Shown here piece after piece: positions 49,467-60,374 of a DNA stretch of 64,000 bases. Both the position numbers and the translations under genes were made by a program. The notes below the pieces were generated by a model that saw only the letters and a program-made list of their open reading frames with translations, had not been told where the DNA came from and searched no databases. The stretch comes from an uncultured SAR116 cluster alpha proteobacterium. GTDB lineage: Bacteria; Pseudomonadota; Alphaproteobacteria; Puniceispirillales; GCA-002684695. The first letter of the stretch is position 1; each line of letters begins with the position of its first letter. The DNA is taken from the NCBI GenBank assembly GCA_902612965.1, contig CACMFN010000010.1, positions 1 through 64,000 of the forward strand. The letters run 5' to 3'.

Positions 49467-50954
49467 TTAAAATCTATAATTATTTTTTGCTATTTCAAAT
49501 AGAAGCCTTACCCCCCAACCGGTTGCACCTCCTGAATGAGTCTCTGACACCCTGTCAGACCAAACAACACCTGCAACATCAAGGTGCGCCCATGAGGTTC
49601 TGCCAACAAAGTTTTGTAAAAATGCTGCCGCCTGTATCGATGATCCCTCGGGGGTGCCTATATTTTTTAAATCAGCAATTTTACTTAACATTTTTTGTCC
49701 ATAAATTTTGTCCATTGGCATTTTCCATACTAGGTTTTCTATCTTTTCACCAGTCTGAAAAATGTAATCTGACAAATTTTCATCATTGGAAAATAATCCA
49801 GCCCTCTCTTTTCCTAAGGCAGAGATAATAGCCCCTGTTAAAGTTGCAAGATCTATAACAAAATCTGGTTTGAATTTTTTTATTGTATAATATAAAGCGT
49901 CAGCTAGAACCAATCTTCCTTCTGCATCTGTATTTAAAATTTCTATAGTTTTTCCAGACATTGATTTAACAATATCGCCTGGTCTTTGAGCATTTGAACT
50001 TGGCATATTTTCAACCAAACCCACAACTCCAATTACGTTTCTTTTAACTTTTTGAAGAGCTATTGCTTTCATTGCCCCTACTACAATACCTGCCCCTCCC
50101 ATGTCCTCTTTCATATCAATCATTCCCCGCGGGGTTTTTAACGAAAGTCCTCCTGAGTCAAAACAAACACCTTTACCAACATATGCAATATTTTTCTTTG
50201 AATTTGGACTACCATTCCACTTCATTACAACAAGATAGCTTTTTTCGGCACTACCACGGCCAACACCTAAAAGTGCATGCATGCCCAATTCAACCATATT
50301 TTTTTCATTTAAAACTTCTATTTCAATACCAATTTTCTCTAATGAAGTTATTTGATTTACAAATTCTTGTGGGGTAAGAAAATTTGGAGGTTCAAAAGTT
50401 AAATCTTTTGAAAAAAAAATTCCTGAAATTAAGTTATCATTTAGGTAAAGCTGTTGTTCTAATATTTTTTTTTCTTTTTTTAATACTTTGACGTACTCAA
50501 TTTTTTTACTATTTATTTTATTTTTTTCTTTATATTTCAAGAACGAATATGACTTTAATTTAAACCCAAGTAGTAATTTTGAAATAATAATATTTTGTTT
50601 ATTTTCTGATACTTCCAAGTTACTTATTATTGTAATTTCTTTAAATCCAAGTTTATCAATTTTACTAAATAAGATTCCGCCTAACTTTTCATAATCTAAA
50701 CTAGTTTTTCTCGTCTCTCCATAGCCAAAAAGTAATATTGAATTTTTTGATGACCTTACAAGGAGATCTTGACCAAACTTAAAAGAAAAACTTGCGTTTT
50801 CAATAATATTGTTAATATTATTCCCTGTTAAACTTTGCCATTTTTTAAAGTATTGAGATGGTCTATTGTTTTCTACTAAAAAAACAAGAAGTTGATCGCT
50901 TTCCCATGATATGTTTTTGGAATTGATAATACTAAATTTCAAAATAAACCCCAA
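49467..50954 (-). CDS. pepA: Leucyl aminopeptidase (M17)
   Basis: YVGKGVCFDSGGLSLKTPRGMIDMKEDMGGAG, NTDAEGRLVLADALYY. Confidence 0.95.
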   Translation of the reverse strand: MGFILKFSIINSKNISWESDQLLVFLVENNRPSQYFKKWQSLTGNNINNIIENASFSFKFGQDLLVRSSKNSILLFGYGETRKTSLDYEKLGGILFSKIDKLGFKEITIISNLEVSENKQNIIISKLLLGFKLKSYSFLKYKEKNKINSKKIEYVKVLKKEKKILEQQLYLNDNLISGIFFSKDLTFEPPNFLTPQEFVNQITSLEKIGIEIEVLNEKNMVELGMHALLGVGRGSAEKSYLVVMKWNGSPNSKKNIAYVGKGVCFDSGGLSLKTPRGMIDMKEDMGGAGIVVGAMKAIALQKVKRNVIGVVGLVENMPSSNAQRPGDIVKSMSGKTIEILNTDAEGRLVLADALYYTIKKFKPDFVIDLATLTGAIISALGKERAGLFSNDENLSDYIFQTGEKIENLVWKMPMDKIYGQKMLSKIADLKNIGTPEGSSIQAAAFLQNFVGRTSWAHLDVAGVVWSDRVSETHSGGATGWGVRLLFEIAKNNYRF

Positions 50955-51014
50955 TTGAAAATGAAAGATTTTTAAATTATATTTAACTACAAAAATATAA
51001 TATAAGTTTATTTA

Positions 51015-52109
51015 ATGATTTTACAAAATTATATATTTAAAAATATTCTTATAACTTCAATAAATGTAACAATAATACTTTTATCAATGGTTTGGTTAGT
51101 TCAATCACTTAGACAAATTGATTTGATAATTGAAAATGGTGCTTCATTGTTTGATTTTATATACATTTCAATTTTGCCAGCACCTTTATGGATTATGATG
51201 ATAATTCCAATGAGTACTCTTTTTTCAGTTTTACTAATTTTTAACAAGTTTACTAATGACAAAGAAACACTAATGTTTCAATTATCTGGCGCAAGTATTT
51301 TTCAAATCATTAAACCAATCTTTTTAGTATGTATATTAAATTTTTTAATTGCTACAGTAATTAATTTTTACATCATTCCTAAATCTTATGGTGAATTTAA
51401 ATCTAAACAGTTTGAGCTAAGAAATAATATTTCACATATATTTTTAAGAGAAGGTGTATTTAATGATCTTCAAAAAGGTTTGACTATTTTAATAGATAAA
51501 AGAACTTCAAAATTTGATCTTGAAGGTATCTTCATCTATGACACACGAGACAACAAAAAAGAGATTGATATTTTTGCAAAAAATGGAAAAATCTTACTCT
51601 CATCTTCTGGACCAGTTTTTCAATTGTTAAATGGTAGTCGTCGCGAAATTGAGAAAAATGGTTCTATATTAAATGAGCTTTCATTCAAGAATTATACAAT
51701 TAATATCTCAAAAAAACAAACCGATCCTCAATTTAGGTGGCTAGATGCAAATGAGAAATCGATATTTCAATTATTAAATGAAAATGAACTTAATTCAAAA
51801 GTAGAGGCTCACTTCAGATTAGCATACCCTTTACTGACATTTACATTACCATTAATCGCAATAATAGGGTTTCTTTGTTTTAAAAATTTAAATAGAAATT
51901 TAGTTTACATTATATCAGCTTCACTTATGATAGCATTTTTAATTCAAATTTTATTAGTCTTATCAAGAAGTTTTACTATTAATAACCCTTCAATTTGGTT
52001 TATATTTTATTTGGTACCAACAATTCCAATATTGTTAAGTGTTTTATTTGTTTTTTTTCAAAGTAGAATCTCATCAAGTAAATTTTTAGTTAAAAATAAT
52101 GTATCTTAA
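51015..52109 (+). CDS. lptF: LPS export ABC transporter permease LptF
   Basis: YjgP/YjgQ family; SLRQIDLIIENGASLFDFIYISILPAPLWIMMIIPMSTLFSVLLIFNKF. Confidence 0.9.
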   Translation: MILQNYIFKNILITSINVTIILLSMVWLVQSLRQIDLIIENGASLFDFIYISILPAPLWIMMIIPMSTLFSVLLIFNKFTNDKETLMFQLSGASIFQIIKPIFLVCILNFLIATVINFYIIPKSYGEFKSKQFELRNNISHIFLREGVFNDLQKGLTILIDKRTSKFDLEGIFIYDTRDNKKEIDIFAKNGKILLSSSGPVFQLLNGSRREIEKNGSILNELSFKNYTINISKKQTDPQFRWLDANEKSIFQLLNENELNSKVEAHFRLAYPLLTFTLPLIAIIGFLCFKNLNRNLVYIISASLMIAFLIQILLVLSRSFTINNPSIWFIFYLVPTIPILLSVLFVFFQSRISSSKFLVKNNVS

Positions 52110-53190
52110 TTTCAATCAAAAATTAGTAAGTTATTTTTTATTAAAACTTACAAAAAATATATTATTTAGTTGGTTGATTCTCACATTATTAATATCTTTA
52201 TTTGATCTGATAGACTTAAATAATAAAACTAGACTTAAAGAAAATATTTCAATTGATAGTCTCTTTTTATTAACTATTCAAAATTTACCTTTAAGAGCTG
52301 ACGAACTTCTTTTTTATAGTATCTTATTTGGTTCTGTTTTTTATTATTTAGAATTAAGAAAATCTCAAGAATTTTTGATTTTAAGGACTAATGGAGTTAG
52401 TCTTTGGAGAGCATTTTTTACTATCTCTATTGTTCCTCTTATATTTGGATTATTTTCTATTTTTATTTTAAACCCAATAGTTTCATTTAGTCAGAAAATT
52501 TATAATATTAATTATGAGACGATTTTTGGGAAAGGAAATTATTCAATTTCAATTTCCAATCAGGGTCTTTGGCTTCGAGATAGATCAAATCTTGGAGAAA
52601 TAATAATTAATGGAACATTTTTGGATACTGAAAGAGCAAGAATACAAAAACCTGTATTTTTTTTAATTAATTCAGACACACAATATACAAAAAGAATCAA
52701 TGCAGATTGGGCTTATTTAGACAACTATATTTGGAGGTTAGAAAATCCCATGGTAAATGGTGAAAAATTTAATAGTTCAACTACCTTAAATATTAAAAGT
52801 GTTTTAAATAAAAGTGATTTAAAGTACACATCCAACACACCTCATTCTTTGAGTTTTTTTGAAATAACAAAATTTATTAAGGTTCTGGATAGTACAGGAT
52901 TACCTTCATTAGGATACAAAGTTTATTTTCATAAAATTTTCTCCCAACCGTTATCTTTTATTGGTATAATAGCATTAAGTGGCGCAATTATTTTTATGAA
53001 TTTTTCTAGACTAGCTCCTGTGAAAGCTGTGTCATATACAATAATTGGTAGTTTTTTATACTATTTTATACAAAGACTTTTTATTGCTCTTGGGACATCG
53101 GAACAAATGCCAATAATTTTAGCAACTTGGCTTCCTTCTGTTATTTTATTAGGTCTAGGTTTATTTTTAATCTCATTTATTGAGGAGTAA
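52099..53190 (+). CDS. lptG: LPS export ABC transporter permease LptG
   Basis: YjgP/YjgQ family; RADELLFYSILFGSVFYYLELRKSQEFLILRTNGVSLW; overlaps lptF. Confidence 0.9.
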   Translation: MYLNFNQKLVSYFLLKLTKNILFSWLILTLLISLFDLIDLNNKTRLKENISIDSLFLLTIQNLPLRADELLFYSILFGSVFYYLELRKSQEFLILRTNGVSLWRAFFTISIVPLIFGLFSIFILNPIVSFSQKIYNINYETIFGKGNYSISISNQGLWLRDRSNLGEIIINGTFLDTERARIQKPVFFLINSDTQYTKRINADWAYLDNYIWRLENPMVNGEKFNSSTTLNIKSVLNKSDLKYTSNTPHSLSFFEITKFIKVLDSTGLPSLGYKVYFHKIFSQPLSFIGIIALSGAIIFMNFSRLAPVKAVSYTIIGSFLYYFIQRLFIALGTSEQMPIILATWLPSVILLGLGLFLISFIEE

Positions 53191-53201
53191 ATTACTACAA
53201 A

Positions 53202-54485
53202 ATGTACTACAGCATTAAACTAAATAATTACATTTTCAATATTTTTTTTGCAGTATTAATTATTATGCTAAATGTACAGTCTCTTTGGTGTGACGAGTAC
53301 AAAGTAAAAATAATAGCTAAAGTAAATGGCTCTCCAATTACATCTTTTGATATAGAAGAAAGATTAAATATTTTTCTTTATGAAGCTCAATTAGAAAAAA
53401 ATAATGCAAATAAAAACAAATTTTTTAAGGAAGTTTTAGACTCACTTATTGAAGAGGAACTTACGATTCAAGAGGCAGTAAAAATAAGCCCTAGTATCTA
53501 TAATAGAGCAGAATTACAAGCTCAAAAATTAATTGAAAGTAATTTTGGTCCTGGTGATGAAAATATAGAAAATAATTTAAAATCTTATGGCGTTTCTATT
53601 CAACATATTAAAAAGTTTTTTACTGCTGATATATTGTTGGCATCGATAATAAAAAATAGACACGAAAGAGAGTTTGATAGTGTCAAAGAGAAAGTTCAGA
53701 AAAAAATTAAATCACTTAATCTAAGTTTAAAAGAGAACCACTATAAATTATCTGAATTAAAAATTTCACCAAATACTACAATTGATCAAAATGAAACGCT
53801 AAAGCTTGTAAATAAAATAATTCAAGAAATTAATAAAGGAGCAAATTTTAATTCTTTAGCTAAACAATTTTCCTCAGCAAAGAGTAAAATAAACAATGGT
53901 AAATTGGGTTGGATTAAGGAGACTTCCATAACTAAAGATCTACTAAAAATTATTCAAGAAACCCAAGTTGGTCAAATAACTCAACCAATAAAAATTGATA
54001 AATCTTATGTTATATATCGTTTAGAAGGCAAGTTAATAGATGGGGAAAGGGATAAAAGAGAAGATGTGCTGGAATTAATTAAATTAACTCATCCTATAAA
54101 TTCAGTTGATGAAACTGAAATTTTAAAAATTAAAGAAAAAATAATTAAGGATTTAGAAAAAATTACTAATTGTGACGACTTAAAAACACTTCATTTAAGC
54201 TACGGAAATGAAAATAATGTTGAAGAGGCAAGAAAAGAAATTTTTAATCTATCATATAATATTAGACGCGAAATAATGTTTCTTTCTGATAATCAATTTA
54301 CTCAACCTATCTTATCTAATGACGGTTATGTAGTATTAATGGTTTGCAAAAGGTATCTACCTCAAATAAAATTTCCTTCTGAAGAAAAACTTAAACAAGA
54401 AATTGAAAATGAATTATTTGTTGAACTATCAGAAAGATATATTAGCAGACTAAGAAGAACTTCTTATATAGAAATCATTAATTAA
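53202..54485 (+). CDS. surA: SurA-type periplasmic peptidyl-prolyl isomerase/chaperone
   Basis: Signal sequence; IIAKVNGSPITSFDIEERLNIFLYEA; rotamase stretch NGKLGWIKETSITKDLLKIIQETQVGQITQPI. Confidence 0.85.
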   Translation: MYYSIKLNNYIFNIFFAVLIIMLNVQSLWCDEYKVKIIAKVNGSPITSFDIEERLNIFLYEAQLEKNNANKNKFFKEVLDSLIEEELTIQEAVKISPSIYNRAELQAQKLIESNFGPGDENIENNLKSYGVSIQHIKKFFTADILLASIIKNRHEREFDSVKEKVQKKIKSLNLSLKENHYKLSELKISPNTTIDQNETLKLVNKIIQEINKGANFNSLAKQFSSAKSKINNGKLGWIKETSITKDLLKIIQETQVGQITQPIKIDKSYVIYRLEGKLIDGERDKREDVLELIKLTHPINSVDETEILKIKEKIIKDLEKITNCDDLKTLHLSYGNENNVEEARKEIFNLSYNIRREIMFLSDNQFTQPILSNDGYVVLMVCKRYLPQIKFPSEEKLKQEIENELFVELSERYISRLRRTSYIEIIN

Positions 54486-54491
54486 TTCTAA

Positions 54492-55343
54492 ATGAGTTTA
54501 ATTAATCAAATAAGCCACCTTCCTAATGTCAAAAGCTTGATAAAAGATAATGAATTAAGACCACTTAAAAAATTAGGTCAAAATTTTATACTTGATCTAA
54601 ATATAACAAACAATATAGCAAAGGTTGCTAATTGCCATAACAAAAATATAATTGAAATTGGCCCAGGTCCAGGGGGATTAACAAGATCTATTTTTATTCA
54701 GGGAGCTAATTCAATAATTGCAATTGAAAAAGACTATAAATCAATAAAATGCTTGCAAAGTCTTCAAGATATCTGTGGGGATAAGTTAAAAATAATCCAT
54801 GATGATATATTAAATTTAAAATTAATTGATTTTGAACCTTTTCCAAAATCAATAATAGCAAATTTGCCTTATAATATTTCTTCAAAACTAATAATCAATT
54901 GGCTGAAAGAAATAAATCTTAATAAAGATGTTCTGATTGATGAAATTACAATTACAATACAAAAAGAGCTAGCAAATAAATTAGTTTCAAAAGTTGGGGA
55001 TTCAAATTATGGTAGGATTTCATTAATCACTAATTTATTATCAAGTGTTAGTAAAGAGATTGAATTGCCTCCATCAGTTTTTTTTCCAAAGCCTAAAGTT
55101 CATTCTAGTGTTGTAAAAATCACACCTCTAACTGAGCCTAGGTTTGATGTAGACTTAGATATATTTGAAAAGCTAACAAGAAGAGCATTTGGTAATAGAA
55201 GAAAAATGCTAAGACAAAGTTTAAAAGACTTTGGTGGAAGTAATTTATTAAAATTGGCTAATATAAAAGATGATTTAAGGGCACAAGATTTGTCAACAAG
55301 TGAATTCTGCAAATTAAGCAAACTGTTTGCCAAAACTAACTGA
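54492..55343 (+). CDS. ksgA: 16S rRNA (adenine1518-N6/adenine1519-N6)-dimethyltransferase
   Basis: KKLGQNFILDLNITNNIAKVA, IIEIGPGPGGLTRSI, IIANLPYNISSKLIINWL, RRAFGNRRKMLRQSL. Confidence 0.96.
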   Translation: MSLINQISHLPNVKSLIKDNELRPLKKLGQNFILDLNITNNIAKVANCHNKNIIEIGPGPGGLTRSIFIQGANSIIAIEKDYKSIKCLQSLQDICGDKLKIIHDDILNLKLIDFEPFPKSIIANLPYNISSKLIINWLKEINLNKDVLIDEITITIQKELANKLVSKVGDSNYGRISLITNLLSSVSKEIELPPSVFFPKPKVHSSVVKITPLTEPRFDVDLDIFEKLTRRAFGNRRKMLRQSLKDFGGSNLLKLANIKDDLRAQDLSTSEFCKLSKLFAKTN

Positions 55344-55348
55344 TATTT

Positions 55349-55975
55349 TTATGATCTCAAAAAAGTTATAAATTCATTAAGATTAATCAGTCTTCTTCTT
55401 TTAAGTCGCTCAGCTTTTAAAATACTCAAAACCTGATTTGAAGCTTCTTCAAGATTATTGTTAATAACTATATAATTATATTCCATATAATGACTTATTT
55501 CATCACTTGCTTGAGACATTCTTTTTATTACTTCAATTTTACTATCTTGAGCTCTATTATTTAATCTTTTTTCAAGAACAGTTTTTGATGGTGGCAATAT
55601 GAAAATAGTAACTAAATCAAAGTCTTTATTATCTGATAACTGCTGTGTTCCTTGCCAGTCAATATCAAATAACACATCATTGCCATCTTGTAATGTTTTA
55701 TGAACTTTTTCTCGTGATGTTCCATAATAATTTCCAAATACAGTTGCCCATTCTAAAAAAAAATTATTTTTTATTTTTTTTTCAAATATATCCTTTGAGA
55801 TAAAATCATAATCAATACCAACTTTTTCGTTTTTTCTTTTTTTTCTGGTTGTTAATGAAACACTTAGTTTAATATTTTTATCTTTATCTAAAATGTATCT
55901 AGCAATACTTGTTTTTCCTGCTCCTGATGGTGAGGATAAAACAAAAAGAATACCTCGGCGCTTTAATTTATCCAT
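55349..55975 (-). CDS. gmk: Guanylate kinase
   Basis: GILFVLSSPSGAGKTSIARYIL, SLTTRKKRKNEKVGIDYDFIS, YGTSREKV, DVLFDIDWQGTQQL. Confidence 0.96.
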   Translation of the reverse strand: MDKLKRRGILFVLSSPSGAGKTSIARYILDKDKNIKLSVSLTTRKKRKNEKVGIDYDFISKDIFEKKIKNNFFLEWATVFGNYYGTSREKVHKTLQDGNDVLFDIDWQGTQQLSDNKDFDLVTIFILPPSKTVLEKRLNNRAQDSKIEVIKRMSQASDEISHYMEYNYIVINNNLEEASNQVLSILKAERLKRRRLINLNEFITFLRS

Positions 55976-55987
55976 TTCAAGTTATAA

Positions 55988-57043
55988 TTATTTATTTTTA
56001 GGTTTGCTTAATGGTAAATCATTATTAGAAAAAAATATAGTTCTATTATCATTGAGTTTAGATAGAGTATTTTTTTTAGTATAGTTGATATTTTTATTAT
56101 GTTCTTTCAGTGTTTTGGCAAAAAAATGCCCTCCTTTTTTATCTGCAACAAAATACAAATAATCTGAATTAACAGGATTTAAAGCTGCAATAATTGATTT
56201 TTTTCCTGGGTTACAAATTGGTGTAATTGGCAACCCATTTCTAGTATAAGTATTCCATGGATGATCAATTTTTAAATGAGACTTTCTAATAGTTTTTATT
56301 TTTAATTTATGTAATTTTTCTAACCCATATTTGACAGTTGGATCAGATTGAAGTCTCATATTTTTTCTTAACCTATTTATAAAAACTGAAGCAATCAACT
56401 TTCTCTCTTGGTCTAAGGAAGCTTCACTTTCTATTAAACTTGCTATGACTAGTACCTCATATTTACTTTTGTATGGCAAAGAGCTATCTCTTTTATTCCA
56501 TTCATCATCTATAACTTTATTTAATTTTTTTTTCATTCTTTCTAAAAGAGAATTTCTTGAATATCCATATGAAAAAAAATAGGTTTCAGGTAAAAAATCA
56601 CCCTCATTGTCTATATAATCCTGATTAATTAAACCTTTTAAAACTTTATCTTTTGATACAATTTCCAAAATTTTCCTAGTTGTTAATCCTTCAGGAATGG
56701 TAATTTTATATTCAATTGACTCACCCGAGTTAAAAATATCTAAAATTGAATTAAGGCTAGAATTTTTTGGAATCAAATATTGGCCATATTTCGGAAGATA
56801 TTCACTTCCTTTAGCGTATACTAAATAGTTATACTTTATACGACTTTGGACTAAATTGTATTTTTTTAATAGCTGAAAAATTTGCTCTGAATTAGCGCCT
56901 TTTTTAACTTCTAAAACAATATCATCAGAAACTTCTAAAGGCTTGTGAATTTCTTTGTTTAAGAATAATAATAAAATTACACTTAAAACAATAATAAACA
57001 AAAAAATATAAATTATTGTTAAAAAAACTTTGTTTAAATTCAT
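55988..57043 (-). CDS. mltG: Endolytic murein transglycosylase MltG
   Basis: YEVLVIASLIESEASLDQERKLIASVFINRLRKNMRLQSDPTVKYGL; PICNPGKKSIIAALNPVNSDYLYFVAD. Confidence 0.94.
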   Translation of the reverse strand: MNLNKVFLTIIYIFLFIIVLSVILLLFLNKEIHKPLEVSDDIVLEVKKGANSEQIFQLLKKYNLVQSRIKYNYLVYAKGSEYLPKYGQYLIPKNSSLNSILDIFNSGESIEYKITIPEGLTTRKILEIVSKDKVLKGLINQDYIDNEGDFLPETYFFSYGYSRNSLLERMKKKLNKVIDDEWNKRDSSLPYKSKYEVLVIASLIESEASLDQERKLIASVFINRLRKNMRLQSDPTVKYGLEKLHKLKIKTIRKSHLKIDHPWNTYTRNGLPITPICNPGKKSIIAALNPVNSDYLYFVADKKGGHFFAKTLKEHNKNINYTKKNTLSKLNDNRTIFFSNNDLPLSKPKNK

Positions 57044-57055
57044 TCAGAAAAAAAA

Positions 57056-58324
57056 TTACAAATGTTTGAAAACCAAAGATGCATTTGTCCCACCGAAGCC
57101 AAAAGAATTAGATAAACAATAACTAATTTTTTTCTCTACAGAAAAGTTTGGAGCTAAATTAAAATGTCTTGCTTCATCTGCCTTGTTGTCAAGATTAATA
57201 GTAGGAGGTATTGTTTTATTTTTCATTGCTAAAATTGAAAAAACAGCCTCAACAGCCCCAGCTGCACCCAAAAGGTGACCTATAGAAGATTTAGTACTTG
57301 ACATAACAAGTTCACCAAGTTTGCCATTCATTAATTTGGTAACAGCTTGAAGTTCAATTATATCTCCAAGCGGCGTTGAAGTTCCATGTGCATTAATATA
57401 ATCTAAATCTGATGAGTCTATACAAGCACGTCTTAGTGCATTTTGCATTGATTTTAAAGCCCCTAATCCTTTTGGCTCAGGAGCTGTAATATGATAAGCG
57501 TCACCTGACATGCCATACCCAATAACTTCTGCATATATATTAGCGTCTCTTTTTTTCGCATGCTCATATTCTTCAAGAATAAGTATTCCAGCTCCCTCAC
57601 CCATCACAAATCCATCTCTATCTTTATCCCAAGGTCTAGATGCTTTTTTAGGACTGTCATTAAATGAGGTTGAAAGAGCTCTAGCTGCAGCAAACCCAGC
57701 AACACCTAATTTACATATAGCTGCCTCTGCACCACCAGCAATCATAATATCTGCATCTCCATCTGCAATTATTCTTGAAGCATCTCCAATAGCATGACTG
57801 CCAGTAGAACAAGCAGTTACAACAGAATGATTTGGACCTTTAAAGCCATATTTAATTGATATCTGACCAGATATTAAATTTATTAAAGATGAAGGAATAA
57901 AAAAAGGAGAAATCCTCCTTGGACCTTTTTGCTCTAATAAAACTGAAGTCTCTGAAATTGTTTTTAATCCCCCAATTCCAGAACCAACAATTACTCCCGA
58001 TTTTTCTAAAATTTGTTCATTTGAAAGATCAATGTTAGAATCTTTTATAGCTTCCTCGGCAGCTATTAATCCTAACATAATAAATCTATCTAATTTTCTT
58101 TGATCTTTGATATCAAACCATTCATCTAAATTTAAGTTTCCTTCTTCAAAAGAACCAAAAGGAATTTCTCCTCCAATTTTACACGTAAGTTCTGAGGCTT
58201 CAAAAGACTTTATGGTATCAATCCCACTTTCGCCTGAAATAAGCCTCTTCCAATTATTTTTTTGGCCTAAACCAAGTGGCGAAACAATACCAATACCTGT
58301 GACAACAACGCGCCTATTAAACAT
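57056..58324 (-). CDS. fabF: Beta-ketoacyl-ACP synthase II
   Basis: RRVVVTGIGIVSPLGLG, VVTACSTGSHAIGDASRII, INAHGTSTPLGDIIELQAV. Confidence 0.96.
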   Translation of the reverse strand: MFNRRVVVTGIGIVSPLGLGQKNNWKRLISGESGIDTIKSFEASELTCKIGGEIPFGSFEEGNLNLDEWFDIKDQRKLDRFIMLGLIAAEEAIKDSNIDLSNEQILEKSGVIVGSGIGGLKTISETSVLLEQKGPRRISPFFIPSSLINLISGQISIKYGFKGPNHSVVTACSTGSHAIGDASRIIADGDADIMIAGGAEAAICKLGVAGFAAARALSTSFNDSPKKASRPWDKDRDGFVMGEGAGILILEEYEHAKKRDANIYAEVIGYGMSGDAYHITAPEPKGLGALKSMQNALRRACIDSSDLDYINAHGTSTPLGDIIELQAVTKLMNGKLGELVMSSTKSSIGHLLGAAGAVEAVFSILAMKNKTIPPTINLDNKADEARHFNLAPNFSVEKKISYCLSNSFGFGGTNASLVFKHL

Positions 58325-58330
58325 ATTAGG

Positions 58331-58561
58331 TTATGCAGCTTCTATAAAATCTATAGCATCTTTTATAGTCTGAATTTTTTCTGCTGCATCATCAGGAATT
58401 TCTATTTCAAACTCCTCTTCAAAGGCCATAACCAATTCAACAGTATCTAAGCTATCTGCGCCTAAATCATCAATAAATGATGCTGCATCATTAACTTTAC
58501 TTTCATCTACACCAAGGTGTTCTACTACAATTTTTTTTACTCTATCTGAAGTATCGCTCAT
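58331..58561 (-). CDS. acpP: Acyl carrier protein
   Basis: [35 protein letters not shown]. Confidence 0.98.
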   Translation of the reverse strand: MSDTSDRVKKIVVEHLGVDESKVNDAASFIDDLGADSLDTVELVMAFEEEFEIEIPDDAAEKIQTIKDAIDFIEAA

Positions 58562-58655
58562 TTTATCCTCATTTAAAAATTTAATATAAATCGCGTGGCA
58601 ATTAACATATATTATTAATAAAAACTAGAACTATTTTCAAAATTCTTTAAAATAA

Positions 58656-59384
58656 TTAAACCATTGCCAATCCACCGTTAACATGGATAGTATTTCCAGT
58701 TATATAGGAAGAATCTTCTTTTGCTAAAAAAATTACTGCATTGGCAACGTCTTTTGGAGTTCCTAGCCTGTTAATAGGTATGTTAGATATTATTTTTTCT
58801 CTTTGGTCTTCTGTCAGTTTGTCTGTCATGGCAGATGAAATAAAACCAGGTGCAATGGCATTTACAGTAATACCTCTAGAGGCAACCTCTAAAGCTAAGG
58901 ATTTTGTAAAACCAATAATACCTGACTTTGAAGCGCAATAATTTGACTGACCTGGATTTCCTGTAAATCCAACAACGGAAGAAATTGAAATTATTCTTCC
59001 AAATTTATTTTTCATCATATTTTTTAAAGCAAATTTTGTAATTTTAATAAGTGAATTCAAATTAACATTTATAACATTATCAATATCATTCTCACTCATT
59101 CTGATAAGAAGATTATCTTTTGTTATACCAGCATTATTTATTAGAATATCTATTTTAGTATCAATAGACAGAAGTGCTTTTTCGAAGTTTGAGAAATTAT
59201 CAATACTTTCATCTATGATTTTAACATCGCCTTCTAGATTTTTTCCAATATTATTTAAAACTTCTCTTCTTCTTCCTGCTAAAATTATAGATGCTCCTTT
59301 TTTATTTAGTTCAATAGCAAGCTCTTTACCAATTTCACCCGAGGCACCAGTAATTAAAGCTACTCTATTTTTGAAAAAACTCAT
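58656..59384 (-). CDS. fabG: 3-oxoacyl-ACP reductase
   Basis: ALITGASGEIGKELAI, NNAGITKDNLLIRMSE, SNYCASKSGIIGFTKSLALEVASRGITVNAIAPGFI. Confidence 0.95.
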   Translation of the reverse strand: MSFFKNRVALITGASGEIGKELAIELNKKGASIILAGRRREVLNNIGKNLEGDVKIIDESIDNFSNFEKALLSIDTKIDILINNAGITKDNLLIRMSENDIDNVINVNLNSLIKITKFALKNMMKNKFGRIISISSVVGFTGNPGQSNYCASKSGIIGFTKSLALEVASRGITVNAIAPGFISSAMTDKLTEDQREKIISNIPINRLGTPKDVANAVIFLAKEDSSYITGNTIHVNGGLAMV

Positions 59385-59394
59385 TTTATATCCT

Positions 59395-60348
59395 CTATAC
59401 TAACTTTTCTAATTTAATCCATTGTAAAATTTCTTCTGATTTCTCAAGATTTAAAGAATTAAGTTCAGGGGCACCTCTTTTTGCAAGGCCTGTTAATACT
59501 TTTCCCGTTCCCATTTCAACTATTTGATTAATGCCTAATCTTGAGAGAGATTCCATAGTTTCCCTCCATCTTACTCTATGTGTTATTTGCAAAATTAAGT
59601 TGTTTTTGATTATTTGTGTGGAAGTTTCAGGTATGGAAGAAACATTACAAATAATAGGAAAATCTGGCTCAACTAGTTTAATATTTTTTAAAGCAATTTC
59701 CATATTTTCAGCAGCTGGTTCCATCAATGAACAATGGAATGGAGCGCTGACAGATAGTGGAATGATTTTTCTTATTCCACTGTCTTTTGCAAGCTGAATT
59801 AATAATTTTAAAGCTTCTACATTGCCACTTACAACCACTTGACCTGGAGCATTATCATTTGCTATCTCGACTATACCGTTAGAACTATCTACTAAGGCTA
59901 TAAAATGTTCAATATCTTCAATAGAAGCGCCAAGAATAGCTGCCATTGAACCTTGTCCTACTGGAACTGCATTTTGCATAGCCATTCCTCTTATTTTCAA
60001 AAGTCGAGCTGCTTCATAAATCGTAAGACTTCCAGCACTCACTAATGAAGTATACTCACCTAATGAATGACCTGCTGCATGGCTAACTATTTTACTTAAA
60101 GTTTTTCCAGTTAACTCTTCTATAACTCTCACAACTGCGATTCCAGTTGCCATAAGAGCAGGTTGAGCATTTTCAGTGAGTTTTAAAGTTTCATCATCAC
60201 CTTCTTTCATAACTTTAGAAAGCTTAAATGACAGAGCTTCATCAACTTCATCAAATACCATTTGTGCAGATTTAAAATTGTTACATAATTCCAAGCCCAT
60301 ACCTACTTTTTGGGATCCTTGTCCTGGAAATACAGCTAAAATTGTCAT
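59395..60348 (-). CDS. fabD: Malonyl-CoA-ACP transacylase
   Basis: AVFPGQGSQKVGMG, AAGHSLGEYTSLVSAGSL, SAPFHCSLMEPAAE. Confidence 0.96.
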   Translation of the reverse strand: MTILAVFPGQGSQKVGMGLELCNNFKSAQMVFDEVDEALSFKLSKVMKEGDDETLKLTENAQPALMATGIAVVRVIEELTGKTLSKIVSHAAGHSLGEYTSLVSAGSLTIYEAARLLKIRGMAMQNAVPVGQGSMAAILGASIEDIEHFIALVDSSNGIVEIANDNAPGQVVVSGNVEALKLLIQLAKDSGIRKIIPLSVSAPFHCSLMEPAAENMEIALKNIKLVEPDFPIICNVSSIPETSTQIIKNNLILQITHRVRWRETMESLSRLGINQIVEMGTGKVLTGLAKRGAPELNSLNLEKSEEILQWIKLEKLV

Positions 60349-60374
60349 TTATAAAACCATTTTGATTTAAATAC

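Noticed and set aside
49487-50377. Plus-strand ORFs opposite pepA
   Set aside because: Antisense to a clear M17 aminopeptidase; no domain motifs.
57510-58373. Plus-strand ORFs opposite fabF and acpP
   Set aside because: Shadow ORFs of highly conserved fab genes.
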